Below, piece by piece: positions 38,401 through 45,702 of a stretch of 64,000 nt of DNA. Positions within the stretch are counted from its first letter, which is position 1. Each line of letters opens with the position of its first letter. The stretch comes from CAXBNB01 sp965267535 (GTDB lineage Bacteria > Bacteroidota > Bacteroidia > Cytophagales > Cyclobacteriaceae). Below the pieces are notes generated by a model. It saw nothing but the letters and a program-made list of their open reading frames with translations. It was not told the origin of the DNA and ran no database searches. Both the position numbers and the translations under genes were made by a program. The stretch spans positions 1,550,001 through 1,614,000 of the forward strand of contig OZ254082.1 of NCBI GenBank assembly GCA_965267535.1, written 5' to 3'.

Positions 38401-38865
38401 ATGACTTACCGAAACTTTAATTTTTCAGCTGTGTTTAGCGGAGCTTTTGGGCACGACCTCTACGACAAGATGATGATGAGAGGAATAGACCCAACGCAGA
38501 GTGCCAATATGGACGCTGTGGCCTACGAGCGATGGACTGGACCGGGGAGTACCAACAAGTGGCCCAGGATGTCTACTATACGCGCCAATGAAAACTATAG
38601 AGTATCCGAGCTGGGTATAAAAAGCGGTAACTACATGCGGCTAAAAGATGTAGTACTAGGCTATACTTTGCCGGAGGCAGCCGTGCAAAAGGTAGGACTT
38701 ACCAGTATGCGGTTTTACGTGTCGGGCAGAAACCTGCTCACCTTTACCAAGTTTGACGGAGTAGATCCCGAAGAGAGCGGCAGAGGCAACTTATCTCGTG
38801 GGGTAATCAACAACAATTACCCTCAATCAAAAAGCCTGGTACTGGGAGTAAACATTACTTTTTAG
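35491..38865 (+). CDS. SusC/RagA family TonB-linked outer-membrane transporter with STN domain (third locus)
   Basis: This outer-membrane importer has 1124 aa: signal peptide (about 1-38), STN domain (RLHVSLNNKTLKEAFDLIES and FYFNNRDLD), carboxypeptidase-regulatory-like domain (GKVVDETGVGLPGASIIVKG), TonB-box-like LSEVVVVGYGTQKKS, plug (PLIVLDGVPVD, YGTRAANGVVLITT) and a barrel ending NITF. The barrel and plug differ clearly from those of the two paralogues in the first 20 kb, so the ligand is probably different. Associated enzymes are an EEP hydrolase and a sulfatase; no glycoside hydrolase is present. Confidence 0.97.
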   Translation: MKFQLLRLLFMTIKYSAYGLIMQVLCMSILLAHDTKAQYSSVRETRLHVSLNNKTLKEAFDLIESETNYDFYFNNRDLDEKVKLRISRNKGKSLADVLLQISRQANLKFRQVNNNISVTKIDAMSEDENEPALQVVMANVDVSGKVVDETGVGLPGASIIVKGTSTGTTTDMDGNYKLNAPDNAVLVVSFVGYRSQEIVINGRSRIDVAMEVDAETLSEVVVVGYGTQKKSEVTSSISQIRGEDFENSNVSNVAMALQGRASGVELINSGTPGSTPSIRIRGIGTINNSEPLIVLDGVPVDAEILAQLATSEIQSVEILKDAASGAIYGTRAANGVVLITTNRARLEQDTQVQLSASTGFNSVIKRYPVATAEQLYELKRERYTMDGLPIPANVPWADPYYNTTRTDWQEEAFRSGLFQDYNVKISGGAAKSTFNANIFYRDEEGTQINTYFKRLGISLRATQKINDRFRLEENIRVTHTHNLLTQNDGDVGTSATLYSSYRFMPAIPLKYDDGNWGSGRVHTELGDMWNPIYKATEEWRHNYKLNTLINVKADYDLTKTITMTARAAYQQTGSKYEQFVNVTPLQSRSVSNPILTKNTGETSFALGELFASYNQNFGEHTVAATIGVTGQVNKGEYLNMTGEGFASVAESQLVMNNASLIKGRGSDYPTTAITSTFVRANYNYSGKYFVSAIFRADGSSRFAEGNRWGYFPSLSAGWRISGEDFMKNNTAISNMKLNVGWGQLGNQNVNAFQYLNVYNKDQKYVLDGNNLTGTRLASFANPNITWETTSTLNILLELGFLQNKFNLDIAYFDRLTTDMLIPTVSQGTAGLVNIPDSNIGEMHNVGVEIEPSYFGEVGEVAFELGVNATFIKNEVSKLYGENKFIAAGDVTRTYEGQAISSFYGWKTDGIYQTQSEIDSDPNISNDPRRGNITPGDVRFVDVNGDNMVDDKDRVHIGDANPNLLLGFHADMTYRNFNFSAVFSGAFGHDLYDKMMMRGIDPTQSANMDAVAYERWTGPGSTNKWPRMSTIRANENYRVSELGIKSGNYMRLKDVVLGYTLPEAAVQKVGLTSMRFYVSGRNLLTFTKFDGVDPEESGRGNLSRGVINNNYPQSKSLVLGVNITF

Positions 38866-38885
38866 CATAAAAAAGAAATACAGAC

Positions 38886-40358
38886 ATGAAAAAATATATA
38901 ATAATAATGCTTTTGCTTACTACTTTTTCTTGTGAGCAAATACTCGATCAGGATCCTGTAGGAAATCGAACAGATGCAGACTACTGGCAAACTGAAGCTG
39001 ACATGCTCGACGCACTGGCCGGTGCGTATAGCCTATGGGCTACCCGCGAATTGGGCATGCACGATTTGTTTTTCGACAATCAGGGAGACGACCACTGGAG
39101 AGCCGGAGATCATGCCGAAGACGAAGATATAGAAACGCACAATACCAGCTTTTCAAATTACAAGATCAACACCACTTATGTGTATAAATATGAGGTGATC
39201 AATCGCGCCAATGGTATTATCATCAACGGGCCTAAGGTCAAAGAGCTCGGCACGGTCAGTGAAGATGCCTACAATGCGATCATGGGTGAAGCTTATTTCC
39301 TTAGAGCCTATGCTTACTATCGACTCTACCTCATACATGGACAGGTGCCGATTATAGTAGAAGAAAACGTGCTCAACAACGACTACAAAGTGGCGAAAAG
39401 CGAGTCGCCGGAGCAGTTGAGCGATTTTATATTGGGTGACCTGGAAAAAGCAGTAAATATGCTGCCCATGCACAATGGAACCGGCAGGGTAAGCAAAGGA
39501 GCCGCCTGGGCGGTAATGACGTCTATCTACATGCATAGAGCCAAGGAATATGCTAATGCAGAGTTTTTAAACAAAGCCATAACAGCCGGACAAAATGTAG
39601 TAGATAACTATAAGCTTGCCGACAGCTATTTGTCTTTGTTTAGAGAAGGAAATGAAGACCTGGAAGAAAATCTTTTTCTGATGATGAACGATATGGAGTG
39701 GATAAACCAACGTCTGATGTCGAAACACCGCGGACCCAGACCCTGGGGGGCGTATGGTTTTCAGGAACCTCTTGATGATCTGGTAAATGAATACGAAGAA
39801 GGAGACATACGAAAAGAGGTTACCATTATTTCCGACGGTCAATTTGCACGTCACGGGGCGCTGGGGCTAGTCGAGCACACGCCGGATTTGTCTACTACCG
39901 ACCATAGCTACCTTAAGTACCTCGACTGGCGAGAGTCAGACGGTGCGTTCAATCACGGTCTGAACATTCCGTTTTTGCGGGCTGCCGATACTTACCTGCT
40001 GGTAGCAGAAGCCAAAATCCGGCTAAATGGTCCGGGAGCAGGCGATGACCTGATAAATAAGGTAAGAGAACGGACGGGGCTCGGTCCGGTGAGCAATGCC
40101 GACATACACGATCTCATACACGAAACGCGTGTAGAGCTGGCAGGAGAAAACTTCAGGTATCAAAACCTGCTGAGATGGGATAAAGCCGGTATTTACGACT
40201 TAGAAGAGTTTTTGTCCAGACCTGAAAAAATGCTCGATAGGGATCTGGGTAGAAAAAAATGGAACAGACCCAAAGATTATTATCAGCCTCTGCCGCAGTT
40301 GCAGATCGATAATTCAGACGGAGTGTTGGTGCAAAATCCAAACTGGTCAAACAATTAG
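38886..40358 (+). CDS. SusD/RagB family outer-membrane lipoprotein (third locus)
   Basis: This is the ligand-binding lid for the SusC at 35491. It has 490 aa and a lipobox Cys at about residue 16 (TTFSCEQILDQDP). NRTDADYWQTEADMLDALAG, AYFLRAYAYYRLYLIHG and FLRAADTYLLVAEAKIRL match the SusD helical fold, and RVELAGENFRYQNLLRWDKA is the C-terminal signature. It begins 20 nt after susC. It is shorter and only distantly related to the two SusD proteins near the left end. Confidence 0.95.
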   Translation: MKKYIIIMLLLTTFSCEQILDQDPVGNRTDADYWQTEADMLDALAGAYSLWATRELGMHDLFFDNQGDDHWRAGDHAEDEDIETHNTSFSNYKINTTYVYKYEVINRANGIIINGPKVKELGTVSEDAYNAIMGEAYFLRAYAYYRLYLIHGQVPIIVEENVLNNDYKVAKSESPEQLSDFILGDLEKAVNMLPMHNGTGRVSKGAAWAVMTSIYMHRAKEYANAEFLNKAITAGQNVVDNYKLADSYLSLFREGNEDLEENLFLMMNDMEWINQRLMSKHRGPRPWGAYGFQEPLDDLVNEYEEGDIRKEVTIISDGQFARHGALGLVEHTPDLSTTDHSYLKYLDWRESDGAFNHGLNIPFLRAADTYLLVAEAKIRLNGPGAGDDLINKVRERTGLGPVSNADIHDLIHETRVELAGENFRYQNLLRWDKAGIYDLEEFLSRPEKMLDRDLGRKKWNRPKDYYQPLPQLQIDNSDGVLVQNPNWSNN

Positions 40359-40373
40359 TAGTTTAGTGTAATG

Positions 40374-40411
40374 CCGGGCAATGACAGCTGTTGTTGCCCG
40401 GTTACTTTTTT
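40374..40411 (+). terminator. Terminator-like hairpin between susD and the EEP gene
   Basis: CCGGGCAA (40374-40381) pairs perfectly with TTGCCCGG (40394-40401), followed by a T-rich tract. It is 15 nt after the susD stop and 13 nt before the EEP start, so it may act as a partial terminator. Confidence 0.75.
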
Positions 40412-40423
40412 ATTTTAAGAAAC

Positions 40424-41227
40424 ATGGCATTCATCAGGCATTTATTCGTTTGCGTACTGGCTATAACGGTATCGCTGAAGGCATCAGGTCAGAAAAAGGA
40501 ACCGCTGCGTGTAGCAGCATACAATGTAGAATACAGCAAAAAAGGAACAGCCGCTGAAATAGCAGCAATGCTCAAGCCTTACCGTTTTGATATCATCTGT
40601 TTTTCGGAAGCCCCGGGAGGCAACTGGACAACTCAGGTAGCAGAAGCCCTCGGTATGAAATACACTGCGGTGGGACAGTATTCCACAGCAGGCCATAAAG
40701 ATAAATACAAAACTATAGTGAGTCGTACACCCCTGTACGATCAGGAGGAAGTACTGATGGCAGATACCCTACACACGGCTACTAAAGCCTTTACAAGAGT
40801 GAGAGGCAAAACACTGGCTGTATATGCTGTTCATTTTCCTTTTGGGTGGCGCGATCAGGCACACATCGACGAAACGACCCATAAAATAACCGTTTTTGCA
40901 AATCATGTAAAACAGCATAAGCCCAACGAAGAAGCACTGATTATGGGGGATTTCAATTTTTTGCTTTCCACACCTACCTATGAGAGCCCCTATTATGAGC
41001 AGTTTGTTGCAATGGGCATGCGAGCCAGCTGGGTGGATTTAGCCCGGGATGTAACTGCCAAAAGTAGTATGGTGAGCAGCAAGCCCGATCCGCAGCGTCG
41101 AGGCAGGGTGATTGATCATATATTTTACCCCGGTTATGCCTTTAAAGCAGTAAAAGGAGGTATAATAGAATTGGACAAGCCATTGTCAGATCACAAACCC
41201 GTGTGGGCTGAGCTGCAAGTCCGCTAA
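40424..41227 (+). CDS. Secreted endonuclease/exonuclease/phosphatase (EEP) family hydrolase
   Basis: This exported EEP-fold phosphodiesterase/phosphatase has 267 aa and a signal peptide ending near KASGQ. Catalytic landmarks are AAYNVEYSKKG (Asn), ICFSEAPGG (Glu), YAVHFPFGW (His), IMGDFNFLLS (Asp/Asn), and DHIFYPG with LSDHKPVWAEL (Asp/His). Such genes often follow susD in SusCD loci that also carry sulfatases; the substrate is not known. The start at 40424 is placed after the terminator-like hairpin; an upstream TTG lies within the hairpin and is rejected. Confidence 0.88.
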   Translation: MAFIRHLFVCVLAITVSLKASGQKKEPLRVAAYNVEYSKKGTAAEIAAMLKPYRFDIICFSEAPGGNWTTQVAEALGMKYTAVGQYSTAGHKDKYKTIVSRTPLYDQEEVLMADTLHTATKAFTRVRGKTLAVYAVHFPFGWRDQAHIDETTHKITVFANHVKQHKPNEEALIMGDFNFLLSTPTYESPYYEQFVAMGMRASWVDLARDVTAKSSMVSSKPDPQRRGRVIDHIFYPGYAFKAVKGGIIELDKPLSDHKPVWAELQVR

Positions 41228-41425
41228 GTTGATCGGCCATGCTACACAGGGCTAGGTTTCAGTCCGTTTTAAAGGTTTAGTGGCGCAAATAGCACCTGGT
41301 AGAACCTGCTATCAGCAAACTAAATCGCCCGGTCTGTTTTTTATTGAGTTTAGAAAACAAAAAAACATTAACTTGTGGTTTTTGCTCTGCGAGGGCAAAA
41401 GACTGAAACCTAAACTACATTTATT

Positions 41426-43018
41426 ATGAAATTACCTTTACTGAGTGTTCTGGTAGGCGGAGCACTATTGTGGAGTTGCCAGTCGGGCAGCAAAGAACAA
41501 GCTGCTGAAGCTCCAAAAAAGCCCAATGTTGTATTTATTTTGGTAGACGACATGGGGGCAAAAGATTTAAGTTGCACAGGTAGCCAGTACTACGAAACCC
41601 CCAATATCGATAAAATAGCTCAACAGGGAACGGTGTTTACACAAGGCTATGCAGCCAGTAGAGTATGTAGCCCTTCGCGTGCCAGTATCATGACTGGCCA
41701 GTTTACGGCACGGCATGGGATCACCGACTGGATAGGTGCACGATCCGGCGAGGAATGGCGCAAAGCCAACCGGTTTGACAAGCTCCTGCCAGCCGCTTAC
41801 CAGCACAACCTGCCTCACGAAGATACAGCCCTGCCAGAGGCCATGAAGGCTGCAGGGTATAAGACTTTTTTTGCAGGCAAATGGCACCTGGGAGGAGACG
41901 GTTCTTTTCCTGAAGATCATGGATTCGACATCAATGTAGGAGGCTGGCATGTAGGCAGCCCTATAGGAGGGTACTACTCGCCCTGGGACAACCCTCGTCT
42001 GGAAAACAGGCAAAAAGGGGAGAACCTGACCATGCGACTGGCAAACGAAACGGCAGATTTTATCCGCCAGCATAAGGATTCTACATTTTTCGCTTACCTC
42101 TCGTTTTATGCTGTGCATGGGCCCATTCAGACTACTGAAGAGAAGTGGACGAAGTACAGAGATAAAGCCGAAAAAATGGGAATAGCAGAGGCAGGATATA
42201 AAATGGAGCGTGTGCTACCCATACGCCAGGTGCAGGACAATCCTATCTATGCAGGGTTAGTAGAAACCACCGATGATGCTGTAGGCGTAGTACTCAATAC
42301 CCTCGAAGAATTAGGACTAGATGACAATACCATAGTGATTTTTACATCCGACAATGGTGGAGTAGCTTCCGGTGATGCATTTTCTACAGCCAACCTGCCC
42401 CTGAGGGGAGGTAAGGGATATCAATGGGAAGGCGGCATTCGCGAGCCGTATTTTATTAAAGCTCCGGGGCTGAGCAAGCCCGGCTCTACGGTAGACACAC
42501 CTGTGACAGGGGCAGATTTTTACCCTACTATACTCGATTTGGTAGGAGCACCCCTGCGTCCCGATCAGCATGTAGACGGGGTAAGCCTCAAGCCCCTTTT
42601 GGAAAACAAAACCATAGCAGACAGACCCCTGTACTGGCACTATCCTCACTATGGCAATCAGGGAGGTAATCCTTCTTCGATTATTCGTGAAAAAGACTGG
42701 AAACTAATTCATTACTGGGAAGATGGTACAGCCGAACTCTACAACCTGGCGGAGGATGAAAGTGAGCAATATGATATAGCCGATAAACACCCTGAGGTAG
42801 TAGCCCGCCTGTCAGAAAAACTGCATAACTGGCTGACAGAAGTAGGTGCAAACAAACCTGCGCCTGATCCGCAATACGACCCGGCAAAGCAAAAGCAGCG
42901 ACTGGAAAACCTGAAGAGCAAACGATGGCCTGCATTGGAAAAACAGCGGTTGCAGTTTTTGGCTAAAGATTTTCAGCCCAACAAAGACTGGTGGGGGAGT
43001 AAGGTCACTCGCGATTGA
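41426..43018 (+). CDS. S1-type sulfatase, exported lipoprotein
   Basis: This 530-aa arylsulfatase-family enzyme has a lipoprotein signal (Cys at about residue 18, ALLWSCQSG), metal-site residues in VFILVDDMGAKDLSC, and the canonical formylglycine motif CSPSRASIMTG (Cys at about 81). FFAGKWHLGG, FTSDNGGVASGD, and LRGGKGYQWEGGIREPYFIK are further conserved blocks. Its closest relatives by pattern are iduronate- or N-acetylglucosamine-sulfatase-like S1 enzymes, but the substrate cannot be assigned. It lies 198 nt after the EEP gene and 27 nt before the peptidase. Confidence 0.94.
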   Translation: MKLPLLSVLVGGALLWSCQSGSKEQAAEAPKKPNVVFILVDDMGAKDLSCTGSQYYETPNIDKIAQQGTVFTQGYAASRVCSPSRASIMTGQFTARHGITDWIGARSGEEWRKANRFDKLLPAAYQHNLPHEDTALPEAMKAAGYKTFFAGKWHLGGDGSFPEDHGFDINVGGWHVGSPIGGYYSPWDNPRLENRQKGENLTMRLANETADFIRQHKDSTFFAYLSFYAVHGPIQTTEEKWTKYRDKAEKMGIAEAGYKMERVLPIRQVQDNPIYAGLVETTDDAVGVVLNTLEELGLDDNTIVIFTSDNGGVASGDAFSTANLPLRGGKGYQWEGGIREPYFIKAPGLSKPGSTVDTPVTGADFYPTILDLVGAPLRPDQHVDGVSLKPLLENKTIADRPLYWHYPHYGNQGGNPSSIIREKDWKLIHYWEDGTAELYNLAEDESEQYDIADKHPEVVARLSEKLHNWLTEVGANKPAPDPQYDPAKQKQRLENLKSKRWPALEKQRLQFLAKDFQPNKDWWGSKVTRD

Positions 43019-43045
43019 TTGCTCCATAACTAAAACAAGAACCTG

Positions 43046-45283
43046 ATGAGATACATAGCCGTATTGATCGCAGCTTTCCTTTTTTTTCATGATCAGACAT
43101 TAGCGCAGCAAGATTTTCCGGCACTAACGCTGGAGAATATCTATAAAAATTATGCTTTTGGGCAGGATGGATATGCTGCGGTGCGCTGGATGAAAGACAA
43201 CAAAGGGTATACAACCCTTCAGCGAAATGAAGAAGTACAAGGGTATGATATAGTAAAGTACGATGCTAAATCCGGAAATAGTAAAGTGCTGGTTTCGGCA
43301 AGTCAATTAGTACCTGAGGGCAGTTCTGTCCCACTGGATATAAGGGACTATAGCTGGTCTGCAGACAATGCCAGGCTACTCATATTTACCAATACCCGGC
43401 GAGTATGGCGCTTGCATACCCGGGGCGACTATTGGGTGTTGCATATGGAGTCGGGGCGTTTGCAGCAGTTAGGTGAAAATGTAGAAAGGGCTACTATGAT
43501 GTTTGCCAAGTTTTCACCTGATGGAAAAAAAGTGGGTTATGTGAGTAAGCAAAATATTTATGTAGAAGATCTACAGACAGGGGAAGTTACTCAGATAACT
43601 ACCGATGGCGGAGATAATATAATCAATGGTACTTTCGATTGGGTATATGAGGAGGAGTTTGGTTGCCGCGATGGGTTTCGGTGGAGTCCGGATAGTAAGC
43701 AGATAGCTTACTGGCAGTCGGATACCCAAGGGACGGGTACTTTTTATATGATCAACAATATAGACTCGGTGTACTCCAAATTGATACCACTGCCGTATCC
43801 AAAGGCCGGAACAATGAACTCAGCGGTAAAGGTAGGTGTAGTGTCGGCAGCTGGAGGAGATACACGCTGGTTTGATATTCCCGGAGATCAGAGAAACAAT
43901 TATCTGCCTCGTATGGATTTCATACCAGCGTCTAACGAAGTAATGATACAGCAGCTCAATCGGTTGCAAAACACCAACACCGTATGGATTGGTAACACCA
44001 ATACGATGACGGTGAAAAATATTTTGACCGATAAAGATGAAGCATTTCTCGATGTACACGATAATATTATGTGGTTGGATAATAACCAGTCCTTTACCTG
44101 GACAAGTGAAAAGGACGGGTGGAGGCACCTTTATAAGGTGTCTCGTGATGGAACACAAATGAGTCTGATTACGAAAGGTGATTTTGATGTAGTTAAAATT
44201 AATTGTATCGATCCCAAAGGAGGCTATGTTTACTACATAGCTTCACCAGACAATCCCACAGAGCGCTACATGTATAGGAGTAGAATAGACGGAAAAGGAG
44301 AAGCAGAGCGGGTAAGCCCTGAAACCATGCGAGGGCAACACGCTTACCAGATGTCTCTGGATGCTAAGTGGGCCATACATACGTATCAAAACACAACGAC
44401 ACCTAATAGAATATCTCTTATTAGCCTGCCTAAACATAAGGAGGTGCGTTTGCTGGTGGGTAACGAAAAGGCCAAGGCCCGGTATGAAGCACTGCAATTA
44501 AATACTAAAGAGTTTTTCAGGGTGGATATTGGGGAGGTAATGCTCGATGGGTGGATGATCAAGCCTAAAGATTTTGACCCGAAAAAGAAATATCCGGTTA
44601 TATTTTATGTGTACGGAGAACCGGCCGGAGCTACAGTGCAAAACAACTGGGCAGGAGGAGACCTATGGCACCAATACATGGCGCAGCAGGGCTACATAGT
44701 CATGAGTCTGGATCCGCGTGGAACGAGATCTCCAAGAGGCAGAGCATGGCGAAAATCCATTTATAAGAAAGTGGGAATAGTAGCAACTCAGGATCATGCA
44801 GCCGGCGTGCGTAAAGTCATCGATAAATATGATTTTGTAGACAAAGACAGGATTGGCATCTGGGGATGGAGTGGAGGAGGTTCAATGACCCTCAATTGTC
44901 TCTTTAAATTTCCCGGAGTGTACACAACGGGTATAGCTGTGGCTTTTGTTTCCGATCAGAGGTTGTATGATACCATTTATCAGGAAAGATATATGTCAAC
45001 TCCGCAGCTCAATCCCGAAGGCTACAAACTGGGGTCGCCGATTACCTATGCAAATCAACTGGAAGGAAATGTGCTGCTAATACATGGTACTGCAGATGAT
45101 AATGTGCACTATCAAAGTTTTGAAATGTTAGTGAATAGGCTGGTGGCCGAGAATAAGCTTTTTAGCGTGATGACTTACCCTATGCGGGCTCATGGAATCT
45201 ACGAACGGGAAAATACCAGCTATCACTTGCGTCAGGTCATGGAAGACTTCTGGTTGAAAAATCTAGCTCCGGGAGGAAAATAG
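43046..45283 (+). CDS. Dipeptidyl peptidase IV family serine peptidase (S9)
   Basis: This exported peptidase likely removes X-Pro or X-Ala dipeptides in the periplasm. It has 745 aa: signal peptide (about 1-21), DPP IV N-terminal beta-propeller including the substrate-anchoring double Glu in DWVYEEEFGCRDGFRWSPDS, and a C-terminal alpha/beta-hydrolase domain. The catalytic triad is Ser at about 609 (GWSGGG), Asp at about 684 (HGTADDNVHYQ) and His at about 716 (RAHGIYE). It starts 27 nt after the sulfatase and may share its transcript. Confidence 0.95.
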   Translation: MRYIAVLIAAFLFFHDQTLAQQDFPALTLENIYKNYAFGQDGYAAVRWMKDNKGYTTLQRNEEVQGYDIVKYDAKSGNSKVLVSASQLVPEGSSVPLDIRDYSWSADNARLLIFTNTRRVWRLHTRGDYWVLHMESGRLQQLGENVERATMMFAKFSPDGKKVGYVSKQNIYVEDLQTGEVTQITTDGGDNIINGTFDWVYEEEFGCRDGFRWSPDSKQIAYWQSDTQGTGTFYMINNIDSVYSKLIPLPYPKAGTMNSAVKVGVVSAAGGDTRWFDIPGDQRNNYLPRMDFIPASNEVMIQQLNRLQNTNTVWIGNTNTMTVKNILTDKDEAFLDVHDNIMWLDNNQSFTWTSEKDGWRHLYKVSRDGTQMSLITKGDFDVVKINCIDPKGGYVYYIASPDNPTERYMYRSRIDGKGEAERVSPETMRGQHAYQMSLDAKWAIHTYQNTTTPNRISLISLPKHKEVRLLVGNEKAKARYEALQLNTKEFFRVDIGEVMLDGWMIKPKDFDPKKKYPVIFYVYGEPAGATVQNNWAGGDLWHQYMAQQGYIVMSLDPRGTRSPRGRAWRKSIYKKVGIVATQDHAAGVRKVIDKYDFVDKDRIGIWGWSGGGSMTLNCLFKFPGVYTTGIAVAFVSDQRLYDTIYQERYMSTPQLNPEGYKLGSPITYANQLEGNVLLIHGTADDNVHYQSFEMLVNRLVAENKLFSVMTYPMRAHGIYERENTSYHLRQVMEDFWLKNLAPGGK

Positions 45284-45353
45284 ACTATCAAAAGAATTTC
45301 ACCTAGTAATCTAAATACCGGTAGAGTAAGGAGGTGAGCCAGTGGGTTAAGTC

Positions 45354-45361
45354 TATATTTG
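45354..45361 (+). promoter_or_regulatory. Putative -7 promoter element for the DUF3817 gene
   Basis: TATATTTG matches TAnnTTTG exactly, 32 nt before the ATG at 45394. No TTTG is found 19-21 nt upstream, so only the -7 half is supported. Confidence 0.4.
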
Positions 45362-45393
45362 CGGCAGTTTTTTGCTTATATACCTACACATAG

Positions 45394-45699
45394 ATGATGC
45401 AACTCAATACCCCCATAGGCAGGCTGAGACTGGTTGCCTACCTCGAAGGGATCAGTTACCTGCTACTGGCTGTTACCATGCCGGTAAAGTACATGCTCGA
45501 CATTCCTCAGCCCAATTTCATAGTGGGTATGGCTCATGGCTGGCTCTTTATCATTTACATAGCTCTGTGTATACAAAACACCATGGTTCATCGCTGGGGA
45601 GCTAAAGTGTCGCTTCTGGCCATGGCAGCTGCATTTTTTCCATTTGCTACTTTTTATGCAGACGAAAAACTCTTCAAGCCACAGGCTTTGAAGGACTAG
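45394..45699 (+). CDS. DUF3817 family small membrane protein
   Basis: A 101-aa integral membrane protein with about three hydrophobic helices (LVAYLEGISYLLLAVTMPVK, WLFIIYIALCIQ and AAAFFPFATFYAD). LEGISYLLL and GMAHGWLFI are typical of DUF3817, known also as an accessory domain in some MFS and channel proteins. Function is unknown. Two adjacent ATG codons (45394, 45397) are possible starts. It is convergent with the next gene, only 3 nt between stops. Confidence 0.85.
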   Translation: MMQLNTPIGRLRLVAYLEGISYLLLAVTMPVKYMLDIPQPNFIVGMAHGWLFIIYIALCIQNTMVHRWGAKVSLLAMAAAFFPFATFYADEKLFKPQALKD

Positions 45700-45702
45700 C
45701 TG

